Translations under genes and position numbers: made by a program
Shown here: piece after piece, positions 14,940 to 23,098 of the stretch
How the letters are laid out: the number at the start of each line of letters is the position of its first letter
How positions within the stretch are numbered: the first letter of the stretch is position 1
Notes under the pieces: model-generated
The model's input: the letters and a program-made list of their open reading frames with translations, nothing else
Told to the model about the DNA's origin: nothing
Databases searched by the model: none
Source of the DNA: a virus
Length of the DNA stretch: 64,000 bases
IMG/VR virus record: IMGVR_UViG_3300007609_000003
Coordinates: 1-64,000 of that record
Strand: one strand, 5' to 3'

Positions 14940-16169
14940 ATGATTCGTTTTAAAAAGTTTCTCTCCGAAGAAAAAAACCTGCACATGACCCATGCGGAAG
15001 ATTCTGTTATCGACGGTGGAGTAAATGGAACACGTAACGTGATTAATTACTTTAGAGCACTCCGTGACATGCTCTCAGGTAACGCAAGCGCGCCAGTGAA
15101 TATATCGGTCAAATGGGATGGTGCTCCTGCTATCTTTGCTGGAATTGATCCAAGCGATGGCAAATTCTTTATAGCAAAGAAGGGCATATTCAATAAGAAC
15201 CCAAAGGTATATAAAACAAATGATGAGATAGACGCCGATACATCCGGTGATCTAAATGATAAGTTTAAGTTGGCTCTGGCTGAGCTACCTAAGCTTGGTA
15301 TTGAAGGAGTGGTTCAAGGTGATTTCCTCTATTCGAGAAATGATATCAAAGAAGATAATATTGATGGAGAACCGCATATTACTTTTCATCCTAACACGAT
15401 TGTTTACGCGGTACCAAAGAAAAGCAACCTCGCTAAGGAGATACTCAGATCCAAGATCGGAGTGGTCTGGCACACTCGATACCGAGGCGACTCTTTTGAA
15501 ACAATGCGAGCGAGTTTTGGAGAGGAGATCGCAACAGATCTCAAAAAGGTAAGTTCTGTCTGGTCCGTAGACGCAACCTTTAAAGATGTGTCAGGAAGTG
15601 CAACTTTCACAGCTATTGAATCCGAGAAAGTTACAAAAATGCTGTCCGAAGCCGGCAAACTTTTCCGAACAATTAAAAAAGATACTCTGAATGGTCTATC
15701 AGACAACCCAGAATTGAACATAAGATTAAACACGTACATTAACTCGAAGGTCCGTGAAGGTAAGAAGGTAGGAAATGTAAAAACGTTTGTGAAAGGTCTT
15801 ACTGACTTTATCGAAAACTATTATCAGAAAGAAGCTGATAAGAGAAAAACCGAAAAAGGCAAGCGAGCTCAGACCGATAAGAGAGACGCTACTCTTCAAT
15901 ACTTTAAAAAGAATAAAGCTTCTGATATTGAAAAAGTGTTTACATTATATAATATGATGGTGGATATCAAAGAGGTGTTCATCAAAAAGTTAAACAAAGT
16001 CGGTGGACTAAAGACCCTACTCAAGACAAAGAACGGGTACGAAGTAACCGGCCAAGAAGGTTTCGTTGCTATCGATCGTTACGGAAAAAACTCAGTAAAA
16101 CTCGTGGATAGACTTCAATTTTCGAAGGCTAATTTTTCCGACGAATACATAAAAGGATGGCAAAGATAA
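14940..16169 (+). CDS. Putative packaged nucleotidyltransferase/ligase-like protein
   Basis: 409 residues. N-terminus MIRFKKFLSEE again fits a capsid-targeting leader. SVKWDGAPAIFAG (K58-W-D-G61) matches motif I, KxDG, of the covalent nucleotidyltransferases (DNA/RNA ligases and capping enzymes), and IEGVVQGDFLYS (about 121-132) could be the later strand motif with an acidic residue. The C-terminal half is Lys-rich and helical. The ligase-fold call rests on these motifs only; the usual C-terminal OB domain is not evident, so activity is uncertain. It abuts the upstream gene and overlaps the next by TAATG. Confidence 0.6.
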   Translation: MIRFKKFLSEEKNLHMTHAEDSVIDGGVNGTRNVINYFRALRDMLSGNASAPVNISVKWDGAPAIFAGIDPSDGKFFIAKKGIFNKNPKVYKTNDEIDADTSGDLNDKFKLALAELPKLGIEGVVQGDFLYSRNDIKEDNIDGEPHITFHPNTIVYAVPKKSNLAKEILRSKIGVVWHTRYRGDSFETMRASFGEEIATDLKKVSSVWSVDATFKDVSGSATFTAIESEKVTKMLSEAGKLFRTIKKDTLNGLSDNPELNIRLNTYINSKVREGKKVGNVKTFVKGLTDFIENYYQKEADKRKTEKGKRAQTDKRDATLQYFKKNKASDIEKVFTLYNMMVDIKEVFIKKLNKVGGLKTLLKTKNGYEVTGQEGFVAIDRYGKNSVKLVDRLQFSKANFSDEYIKGWQR

Positions 16170-17476
16170 TGGCACAGTTTAACAAAGATACCGGGCAATT
16201 TCTTAATAATAATAAAACACTATATGAAGTTGTTATGGTTGCTGGCCAGGCCGGTCCTTCAACATATGTTAATGTAGGTAATCTAAACACATCTTCTGAT
16301 TCTTTTGGTAGAATGAGAGTCTCAGAACCACTTACTTTGTTTGATAGTAGTCATAGATACGCCGACAATGGACTCTTTGCAGAGGACACAACAGGAACGG
16401 CGTCATCCACTTTTAATGCTAATGAAGGACTTATTGAGTTAGATGTCGGTTCAAGCTCTGGTGATGAAATTCTAAGAGAAACTTATAAAGTATTCTCATA
16501 TCAGCCGGGTAAAAGTTTATTGTTTATGTCAAGTTTTTTATTTGCCACGCCGAAAACTAATCTTAGACAGCGGATAGGTTATTTCGGCGATGAAAATGGC
16601 ATTTTCTTAGAACAAGACGATAGCACAGTGTCAATAGTCTTACGAAGCAATATAACTGGCAGCGTAGTTGATACAAAAATTGCGCAATCAAACTGGAATG
16701 TTGACTCGTTAGATGGCACAGGCCCAAGTGGCGTAACTTTAGATCTGACTAAGGTTCAACTCATGTGGGTAGATTTTGAATGGTTGGGTGTCGGTAGCGT
16801 GCGTTTTGGTTTTGCAATCAACGGCCAGTTTATTCCTTGTCACGCGTTTCATCATGCAAATTTAATTGAATCAACGTACATGACAACCGCATCTTTACCA
16901 ATAAGACAAGAAATAACAAACACGGGTGCCACTTCTAGTGCAAGTCAAGCAAAACAAATTTGTAGCACCGTTATTAGCGAAGGCGGTTATGAATTGAGAG
17001 GCAGGCAGCACGCCGTTGGAACTCCAATCACAAGTTCATACGCTTTGGACGATGCAGGAACATATTACCCCGTCGTCTCAATTAGACTGAAGTCCGCAAG
17101 ACAGGATGCAATAGCTATCTTAACTGCGGTATCTTTGTTGGGTGTTGGTAACGGTGTAAACTTTTCATGGAGAATTGTTGCAGGAGGCGCAGTAACAACA
17201 GCTTCTTGGACGAGTGCCGGTTCTGATTCCTCAGTCGAATATACCCTAGCTGGAACCGCGCACGATGGTGGTGGTAGAGTTCTTGCACAGGGGTATTTGA
17301 ATTCATCAAATCAAGGTTCGCCTACGTTGGATATCTTAAAAGAAGCGGTATTTAAGTTTCAGCTAGAAAGAGATTCGTTTACCGGAGTTTCAGAGCCGCT
17401 TACATTTTTGGTCGCTGCTGGAACTAATGACGAAGATATTTTTGCTTCTATGGATTGGGAAGAGATTACTCGCTGA
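16169..17476 (+). CDS. Virion fibre- or spike-like structural protein
   Basis: Start placed at ATG 16169 (TAATG overlap) rather than 16157. About 435 residues, rich in Ser, Thr, Gly and beta-forming residues. The segment SFGRMRVSEPLTLFDSSHRY is typical of phage tail-fibre or capsid-decoration proteins of marine phages as I recall them. No catalytic motif and no coiled coil. A role in host contact or as a head/tail decoration is likely. It ends the late operon begun at 13607. Confidence 0.65.
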   Translation: MAQFNKDTGQFLNNNKTLYEVVMVAGQAGPSTYVNVGNLNTSSDSFGRMRVSEPLTLFDSSHRYADNGLFAEDTTGTASSTFNANEGLIELDVGSSSGDEILRETYKVFSYQPGKSLLFMSSFLFATPKTNLRQRIGYFGDENGIFLEQDDSTVSIVLRSNITGSVVDTKIAQSNWNVDSLDGTGPSGVTLDLTKVQLMWVDFEWLGVGSVRFGFAINGQFIPCHAFHHANLIESTYMTTASLPIRQEITNTGATSSASQAKQICSTVISEGGYELRGRQHAVGTPITSSYALDDAGTYYPVVSIRLKSARQDAIAILTAVSLLGVGNGVNFSWRIVAGGAVTTASWTSAGSDSSVEYTLAGTAHDGGGRVLAQGYLNSSNQGSPTLDILKEAVFKFQLERDSFTGVSEPLTFLVAAGTNDEDIFASMDWEEITR

Positions 17477-17520
17477 CACAATGTCACAGTTTCCCTAGAC
17501 GAATAACGGCTATTCCAAAC

Positions 17521-17545
17521 TGGTAATGGTTATTTACCAATTTTT
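17521..17545 (+). terminator. Terminator-like hairpin after the fibre-like gene
   Basis: TGGTAA (17521-17526) and TTACCA (17534-17539) form a 6-bp stem followed by ATTTTT. Modest strength. It sits directly upstream of the inverted repeat that controls the DUF1127 gene. Confidence 0.5.
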
Positions 17546-17546
17546 C

Positions 17547-17599
17547 GTGTTCTCCTTAATAAATAGTTCTGTAATACAGAAACCCTTTAAGGAGAACAC
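17547..17599 (+). promoter_or_regulatory. 13-bp inverted repeat hiding the DUF1127 ribosome site
   Basis: GTGTTCTCCTTAA (17547-17559) is the exact reverse complement of TTAAGGAGAACAC (17587-17599), which contains the AAGGAG ribosome site for ATG 17602. The late box lies at the inner edge of the left arm. RNA coming from upstream would fold and hide the site; RNA begun at the late promoter would lack the left arm. Confidence 0.75.
17558..17565 (+). promoter_or_regulatory. Late promoter variant AATAAATA
   Basis: Matches the T4 late box except for the first base. It overlaps the inner edge of the left arm of the 17547-17599 repeat and points to the DUF1127 gene. Confidence 0.6.
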
Positions 17600-17601
17600 A
17601 C

Positions 17602-17856
17602 ATGAGCCACACATTACAAAATACAAAAGCACTCTTTGACTTTTCTTTCGTATCCAATATCTTCTCAGGTTTGGTAAGTTACTATCAACACAGAAAGCAA
17701 GTTAATAAAACAATCAGCGAACTATCATCTCTATCAAACCGCGAACTCAATGATATGGGTATCTCACGTGGGGATATCTATGCTATTGCAAATGAAAAAT
17801 TTCATAGAGAATATCCAAGCACAAAAGTAAACCGTAACCTAAAAGGTTGGGTGTAA
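17602..17856 (+). CDS. DUF1127 small protein
   Basis: 84 residues. The C-terminal half, ELSSLSNRELNDMGISRGDI, is the hallmark of DUF1127, a domain of about 40 residues that is abundant in alphaproteobacteria. A Rhodobacter member has been reported to bind RNA and to affect small-RNA maturation and turnover. N-terminal 40 residues look like an amphipathic helix with aromatic residues. The gene sits behind a late box and a sequestering hairpin, so it is probably translated late. A host-derived regulator used to steer host RNA metabolism is a reasonable inference. Confidence 0.85.
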   Translation: MSHTLQNTKALFDFSFVSNIFSGLVSYYQHRKQVNKTISELSSLSNRELNDMGISRGDIYAIANEKFHREYPSTKVNRNLKGWV

Positions 17857-17858
17857 TT

Positions 17859-18044
17859 ATGGCTTTTTATACAGAAACAATTCATATACCGGCGTCAAGA
17901 CCTTCTTTGTTTAAAAAATTCTTGGCCAAGATAAACAATGCATTTATGATAGCAGGATATGCAAGATCTGCCTCTGAATTAACCCGCTTGGGCTATCATA
18001 AAGCAGCTAAGAACTGCATCCTTGAAATGAAAAAACTACAGTAG
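17859..18044 (+). CDS. Small basic protein paired with DUF1127
   Basis: 61 residues from ATG 17859, three bases after the DUF1127 stop; an upstream in-frame ATG (17847) lies inside that gene and is not preferred. Basic, with the pattern ARSASELTRLGYHKAAKNCILEMKKL, reminiscent of short helical companions of DUF1127 proteins in alphaproteobacteria. No family named. Followed by a terminator. Confidence 0.6.
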   Translation: MAFYTETIHIPASRPSLFKKFLAKINNAFMIAGYARSASELTRLGYHKAAKNCILEMKKLQ

Positions 18045-18062
18045 ATCTACTCTACAACATTT

Positions 18063-18095
18063 GATAAATATAGGGAGGCTCAGGCCTCCTTTTTT
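18063..18095 (+). terminator. Late box GATAAATA fused to a terminator
   Basis: GATAAATA (18063-18070) is followed at once by the hairpin GGAGGC-TCAG-GCCTCC (18074-18089) and six T (18090-18095). Incoming RNA would stop here. RNA started from the late box would begin inside the hairpin and so escape termination, and would express the sugar cluster. Confidence 0.7.
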
Positions 18096-18123
18096 ATTAT
18101 CTTTATTATTAGCGGTTAAGTAA

Positions 18124-18681
18124 ATGAAAGAATGGTTTGAAGGAAAGACGGTTGCGGTAGTTGGCAACGCGGCGTCTCTCATACAACAGAGATATGGCAA
18201 TGAGATAGACACTGCGGACGTAGTCGTAAGGATCAATCGCGGTGGGTATCGGTTTCCTCAATATAGGAAGCAGATGGGATCGCGTATCGACGTATGGTGT
18301 ATGCAAAACATTCGACAGAACAAAGCGCATTTTAATACCGCTCACAACAAAGGTGTTCTTAAGATGCAGATGGATACCACAAGCGTATCTCCTGAGTTTA
18401 TAGAAATGGCTGATACAGTCTTTTCTGAAGAGGATAGAATAGATCTTGACAGCAACCTAACAAAGAAATCTTCGACCGGGCTCAGAGTCCTCTATTACAT
18501 TTCTAAGCAGGATCCAAAGAGCGTACACGTCTACGGTTTTGACTGGAAAGAAACATATTCTTGGCACGAAAAAAGAAAGTGCGTTGCCCACGTTTTTAGC
18601 GAAGAAAAAGAATATTGTTATCAGAACTTTTTCAATAGAGATAATTTTATCCTTCGTGGATCTAAGGAGAATAAACTTTGA
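18124..18681 (+). CDS. GT29-like (sialyltransferase-fold) glycosyltransferase, copy 1
   Basis: 185 residues. KTVAVVGNAASL followed by DTADVVVRINRGG is the nucleotide-binding sialyl-motif-like pattern of family GT29. STGLRVLYYIS and VYGFDW are shared with two further copies at 25294 and 25800. Small for a glycosyltransferase, so it may be a single-domain version. It overlaps the next gene by TTGA. Acceptor and sugar donor unknown. Confidence 0.72.
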   Translation: MKEWFEGKTVAVVGNAASLIQQRYGNEIDTADVVVRINRGGYRFPQYRKQMGSRIDVWCMQNIRQNKAHFNTAHNKGVLKMQMDTTSVSPEFIEMADTVFSEEDRIDLDSNLTKKSSTGLRVLYYISKQDPKSVHVYGFDWKETYSWHEKRKCVAHVFSEEKEYCYQNFFNRDNFILRGSKENKL

Positions 18682-19697
18682 AATATTTCGTTTCAGTGAC
18701 ATCTAGATCTACCGAAAAATTCGCAAGGATGACAGACAGCCCATCCATAAGTTACTTTAACGAATTTAAGATTAAAGATAAAGATTTTATTCCACAGGAG
18801 TATATGAACTATTTTTACGATGCTGATGCAATTGTGTTAAATGGTACGTGGGGCAGTGATTTAAGAAAGCAACTTCATATCCCTCCAGATTTTTCATACG
18901 ATAGAGTATCAAGCGGCGAATTACAACAGAAATATAAGTTAAGAAGCGCTGTCTTGGACGTTTTAAATTCGCACTGGGTAGATCTGGCAAGAAAACATGA
19001 CAAAAAGATCGTCGTCTTTGAGAGTAGAACGATATCAAGAGCCGAAGATAATTACCGTAAAACAGACCACAAAGCAAACATAAGAATTTCTTTAGACAGT
19101 TGGGTATATGAACATGGAAAGTGGTTAACTCCAGAAGATTTTAATATACTTAGAACAATAAATGCTGAACGTTTGTATGATCATTCTTGGAATGTAAATA
19201 AATGTGGTTCTATATACATATTCACCGGTCTTGAGATAGATCCAACGAGTACTATGCCAATAAACGAATTTTTAGAAAGCTCCATAAAAACTATAAGAAA
19301 GCATACCGAAAGAAGAATAAAAATTAAAATTCATCCTGCAAGTAAAATGCAAAAAGAATATCAATACTTAACAAAAAAGTATAAGAATATAAAGTTTTTA
19401 AGTTCAAAGCAAAATATTAGAGAAATGTATGAAGATATGTACTGTGCAGTAATTAACAATTCAACTAGTATATTTGAGTTAATAGACGCAGGCATACCAA
19501 CGTACTGTGCAGATGAAAACTTTGGAAGAGACTTAAATAATACAAATTTAAATACTATAAATAATCCATATCTTGCATCAAAAAAAGAAGTCCTTAGGTG
19601 GGTAAAAAATATGTCTTGCACCGAGATCCCAACGACCTATTTTGAAACTGGGCAAGCATCCTATTACGTGGAAAAATTAATAAGAAAGTATTCATAA
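18678..19697 (+). CDS. Capsule-polysaccharide-type glycosyltransferase-like protein
   Basis: 339 residues from TTG 18678, which overlaps the upstream stop and has an AAGGAGA site. The C-terminal half, with KIKIHPASKM and then NNSTSIFELIDAGIPTYC, follows the pattern of KpsC/KpsS or CDP-glycerol transferase-like GT-B domains (His-Pro, then Ser-Thr-x-x-x-E). The gene is visibly more AT-rich and uses AGA for Arg and AAA for Lys more than the replication genes, suggesting a separate origin. Confidence 0.6.
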   Translation: MKYFVSVTSRSTEKFARMTDSPSISYFNEFKIKDKDFIPQEYMNYFYDADAIVLNGTWGSDLRKQLHIPPDFSYDRVSSGELQQKYKLRSAVLDVLNSHWVDLARKHDKKIVVFESRTISRAEDNYRKTDHKANIRISLDSWVYEHGKWLTPEDFNILRTINAERLYDHSWNVNKCGSIYIFTGLEIDPTSTMPINEFLESSIKTIRKHTERRIKIKIHPASKMQKEYQYLTKKYKNIKFLSSKQNIREMYEDMYCAVINNSTSIFELIDAGIPTYCADENFGRDLNNTNLNTINNPYLASKKEVLRWVKNMSCTEIPTTYFETGQASYYVEKLIRKYS

Positions 19698-20270
19698 GTG
19701 GATTTTAAAGAAAAACAACACGGCGGTGGTACAAACGTTGACATTGAAGCGCTGAGATATGCGAAAGAAAAATGGAACGTAAAGACTATGATTGATATTG
19801 GATGCGGTACAGGCGGTCAAGTATTGGAAGCGTTAAAGCTTGGTATCAATGCGTATGGCGTAGACGGTACAAACGAAACACCAAAATCAAATAACTTTCA
19901 GCAGGTTGATTATAGAATAGGTTCATCAGACTTTGATATTGATTTTGATCTCGGTTGGAGCGTAGAGTTCGTTGAACACGTTGAAGAAAAGTGTATTCCA
20001 ATCTTTATGAAAGATTTTCAAAAGTGTAAGAGAGTAATTCTTACGGCCGCACCTCCATTTTGGGGTGGAAAGAATCACGTCAACGAGCAGACTGAGATCT
20101 ATTGGGTAAAGGTATTTAAAGAGTATGGGTTTGATATTAATCTAAAAGAAACTATGGCTGTGAGAGGTGCGTCGGTTACTTTAATGAACAACGAAATAAG
20201 AAAAGACAGACAACAATTTGTAAAAATACGCGGCCTGGTGTTTGATAGAAAGGATTTGCCATGCGGATAA
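19698..20270 (+). CDS. SAM-dependent methyltransferase
   Basis: 190 residues from GTG 19698, directly after the upstream TAA. Motif I MIDIGCGTGG (about 31-40) and the following acidic strand end AYGVDGT are those of class I methyltransferases; a SVEFVEHV block corresponds to motif IV/post-I in glycan methyltransferases. Overlaps the next gene by 10 bases. Likely methylates a sugar or small precursor made by this cluster; substrate not visible. Confidence 0.78.
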   Translation: MDFKEKQHGGGTNVDIEALRYAKEKWNVKTMIDIGCGTGGQVLEALKLGINAYGVDGTNETPKSNNFQQVDYRIGSSDFDIDFDLGWSVEFVEHVEEKCIPIFMKDFQKCKRVILTAAPPFWGGKNHVNEQTEIYWVKVFKEYGFDINLKETMAVRGASVTLMNNEIRKDRQQFVKIRGLVFDRKDLPCG

Positions 20271-21049
20271 ATGCAGTAACGTGTTATAGCCTCCAAGGAT
20301 GGAAAGAGACCGGTGGCTTATTAGTAAGAGGGTTCATAGAAAACTGGCCAAAGGATACTTATTTAACCGTCTATGTTGATGACCCGATACCAAAGAAGGA
20401 TCTGATAAGAGATCCGAGAGTACAATATAAAATCCTAGATCATAAGGATCTTTTATCATTTAAAGAGAGACATAAAAACAATCCTGAGGCAAACGGGTTA
20501 GGTAGACACGCAACAAATGGTAAAAAAAATTATCGCTTCGATGCTGTAAGGTTTAGTCATAAAGTTTTCGCCTTATTTCAATTCCTAGAAGAAAATGAAA
20601 CCGACATCCTCGTGTGGTTAGATGGCGATAGTAGAACGCACTCTCCGGTTCAGAGAAGTGACATTGGCAACTGGTGCCCAAATGAAAAGTTTGCAGGATA
20701 CCTTGCGCGCCCATGGATGTATACCGAAACCGGCTTTCATATCTTTAATATGAACCACGAGATTGCCAAGGACTTTTTAAATGCATGGAAGAAATACTAC
20801 CTAGACGATAGTATCTTTGGTCTAGAAAATTGGACCGACTGTCATACGTATGACGATGCCATGAAAAGGTTTGATCCAAAACACTGGCACAACCTGAGTC
20901 CTTCTATTAAAAATAACCACCCCTTTATCAATGGACCTCTTGGAGAATTTATGGATCATATGAAAGGCCCTCGAAAAAAGAAGGGTACCAGCCATAAAGG
21001 CGACCTGATTGTAAAAAGAAAAAATCAATATTGGAATAATGTAAGGTAA
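20261..21049 (+). CDS. GT-A-type glycosyltransferase-like protein
   Basis: 262 residues, start ATG 20261 inside the methyltransferase gene. The strand ILVWLDGDSRTH carries a DxD motif as used by GT-A enzymes to bind the metal and sugar nucleotide. PWMYTETGFHIFN and a later NHPFINGPLGEFMDH block fit the acceptor side. No closer family is recognised. Confidence 0.68.
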   Translation: MRINAVTCYSLQGWKETGGLLVRGFIENWPKDTYLTVYVDDPIPKKDLIRDPRVQYKILDHKDLLSFKERHKNNPEANGLGRHATNGKKNYRFDAVRFSHKVFALFQFLEENETDILVWLDGDSRTHSPVQRSDIGNWCPNEKFAGYLARPWMYTETGFHIFNMNHEIAKDFLNAWKKYYLDDSIFGLENWTDCHTYDDAMKRFDPKHWHNLSPSIKNNHPFINGPLGEFMDHMKGPRKKKGTSHKGDLIVKRKNQYWNNVR

Positions 21050-21053
21050 TATA

Positions 21054-21941
21054 ATGATATATGCTTTTTTATCAGGTAAAAGAGAGCAGGATCGCTATGT
21101 AAAAGCGTTTGGGTCTGCGTGTGGAGCAAAGATAGTACATACGCGGCATCTCATATCAGTGCAGAAACCAAACGGAACATTGCCAGAAAAAGTTATAAAG
21201 AAGGGCATTCCTCCTCGGGCTAAGGCGATTATTTTTTCGGGTATTCTTCGTGGAAATGCCCATCTTTTTGAGATGGCAAGGAAGCGCCATGTAGATTTTT
21301 ATTACATAGATCACGCATACTTTAGTAAAGGTTATAACGGCCCGTGCTGGATGAGAATTACAAAGAACGGGTTTGCTCAAAATGCAATTATCCCGAATGT
21401 AAGTAAAGAGAGATTTGAAACCAACTTTGATCTAGAGTTTAGAGATTATAATTTTAAGGATAAGCAAAATATCGTTATTCTCCCTCCAAGCAATGTAGTT
21501 GCCAAAGTTTTTGATAAGCTAGCTTGGGAACAAAATATAATTAACGAAATAAGAAAGTATACGAATAGACCTATTATCGTAAGAAGAAAACCCGGTGATA
21601 CTATTGACAATCTGTTAATTAATCCAAAAAAAGTAAAAGGTAAACCAAAATACGAAGAGAGCCTCGAAGAAGCTTTTGAAGACGCATACTGTGTTGTCGC
21701 ATATAACAGTTCTGCTGCGTTAGACGCCTTAAGAATGGGAGTACCGGTTATATGTGACAAGTTTTGCCCAGCGTTTCCACTTTCACATTCGATAAGCCAA
21801 ATAGAAAATCTTACAGAGAAAGAAAGAATGCCACTCTTTCAAAGTCTTGCGCACGGCCAATATACAATCGGCGAGGCACAGGATTTAAAAACATTCGAAT
21901 ATTTAAACAGTGTTATACAATGGAAAGGAAAGTTCCCGTGA
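21054..21941 (+). CDS. Glycosyltransferase-like protein (capsule type)
   Basis: 295 residues. YYIDHAYFSKG near residue 84 and later AYNSSAALDALRMGVPVICD mirror the C-terminal pattern of the 18678 gene (N-S-S/T ... D/E ... G-V/I-P), the nucleotide-sugar site of capsule GT-B enzymes. Probably a distant paralogue. It overlaps the next gene by 4 bases. Confidence 0.58.
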   Translation: MIYAFLSGKREQDRYVKAFGSACGAKIVHTRHLISVQKPNGTLPEKVIKKGIPPRAKAIIFSGILRGNAHLFEMARKRHVDFYYIDHAYFSKGYNGPCWMRITKNGFAQNAIIPNVSKERFETNFDLEFRDYNFKDKQNIVILPPSNVVAKVFDKLAWEQNIINEIRKYTNRPIIVRRKPGDTIDNLLINPKKVKGKPKYEESLEEAFEDAYCVVAYNSSAALDALRMGVPVICDKFCPAFPLSHSISQIENLTEKERMPLFQSLAHGQYTIGEAQDLKTFEYLNSVIQWKGKFP

Positions 21942-23098
21942 AATATAGATTAGCAAGTGATACTTGGGGTGATGAAGAAGTTAGTGCTATTCATCGTGTA
22001 ATCGCAAGTGGTAAGTATACGATGGGTGAAGAAGTAAAAAGATACGAAGAACAGTTTGCTGAGTTCTTTGGAAGTAAGTATGCCGTTATGACGAATAGCG
22101 GTAGCAGCGCCAATCTGATTACAATAGCGGCGCTTGCATTGAATCCAAAGTATAAGAATAAGGGAAACATAATCGTACCTGCCGTGAGTTGGAGTACAAC
22201 ATACTTCCCTGTTCATCAGTGGGGATATACTCTGCGGTTCGTTGACGTGGATCCATATACATTTAACATAGATCCTAAAGCTGTAGAAGAAGCGATCGAT
22301 GAAGATACCGCGGCCGTCTTTGTTGTTAACCTTCTAGGTAACCCCGCCGAGCTCAAGAGATTAAAACAGATATGTGATGCAAAGGATATCACATTGCTTG
22401 AAGATAACTGTGAGAGTCTAGGTGCGCTTGAATACGACAGGCACTGTGGATCTATCGGCGAGATGGGAACGTTTAGTTTCTTCTTTAGCCACCACATGCA
22501 GACTATGGAAGGTGGCATGGTTCTTACGAACGATGATACGACCTACGAGTACCTAAAGAGCCTAAGAGCTCACGGTTGGTTAAGGGATAGTACATCTGAC
22601 GATCCATTGTTTAAAAAGTCCGGTGATCCGTTTGAAGACAGCTTTAAGTTTATACTTCCAGGCTATTGCGTACGCCCTCTTGAGATGAGTGGTGCGATCG
22701 GCCAAGAACAGCTCAAAAAGTGGCCTCAGATGATGATAGATCGAAGAAAGAACGCCGAGGTCGCCAAGAAGGTCTTTGCTGATGTTCCTAACATAAGACT
22801 TCAAGTAGAGCACGAAAAGAGTAGCTGGTTTGGTTTTGGATTGATCCTCGAGGACGATCTTGCCGGCAAAAGAAAGAAAGTAATCGAGGAACTCACGGCG
22901 AATGGTGTAGAAACACGACCAATCGTTGCAGGTAACTTTATGAAGAACCCAGTGATAGATAGATTAAACTGGGACAGTAGTGGAACCTTTGAAGGAACCG
23001 ATAAGCTTCATTACGACGGTTTCTTTATAGGAAACGATTGTGTCGATCTCTCTGAAAAGATCGATATGGTAGCAGATGTAATAAGGAATATAAAATGA
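21938..23098 (+). CDS. DegT/DnrJ-fold PLP enzyme, probable sugar 3-dehydrase (ColD/RfbH type)
   Basis: 386 residues from GTG 21938 (overlap with the upstream TGA, AAAGGAAAG site); the longer upstream frame is rejected. TNSGSSANL, LLEDNCESLGA and EGGMV are DegT-family blocks. At the place of the PLP-binding Lys (usually SKxxxxGEGG) the protein reads SHHMQTMEGG (about 184-193). A His here is the mark of ColD and RfbH, which remove the 3-hydroxyl of 4-keto-6-deoxy sugars instead of transaminating. The next gene makes GDP-4-keto-6-deoxymannose, the ColD substrate. The 3-dehydrase role is inferred from residue and context. Confidence 0.78.
   Translation: MKYRLASDTWGDEEVSAIHRVIASGKYTMGEEVKRYEEQFAEFFGSKYAVMTNSGSSANLITIAALALNPKYKNKGNIIVPAVSWSTTYFPVHQWGYTLRFVDVDPYTFNIDPKAVEEAIDEDTAAVFVVNLLGNPAELKRLKQICDAKDITLLEDNCESLGALEYDRHCGSIGEMGTFSFFFSHHMQTMEGGMVLTNDDTTYEYLKSLRAHGWLRDSTSDDPLFKKSGDPFEDSFKFILPGYCVRPLEMSGAIGQEQLKKWPQMMIDRRKNAEVAKKVFADVPNIRLQVEHEKSSWFGFGLILEDDLAGKRKKVIEELTANGVETRPIVAGNFMKNPVIDRLNWDSSGTFEGTDKLHYDGFFIGNDCVDLSEKIDMVADVIRNIK

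Noticed and set aside
21764-21937. Upstream extension of the DegT-fold gene
   Set aside because: No family similarity in this part, it overlaps the previous gene fully, and GTG 21938 has a clear ribosome site and the usual overlap.
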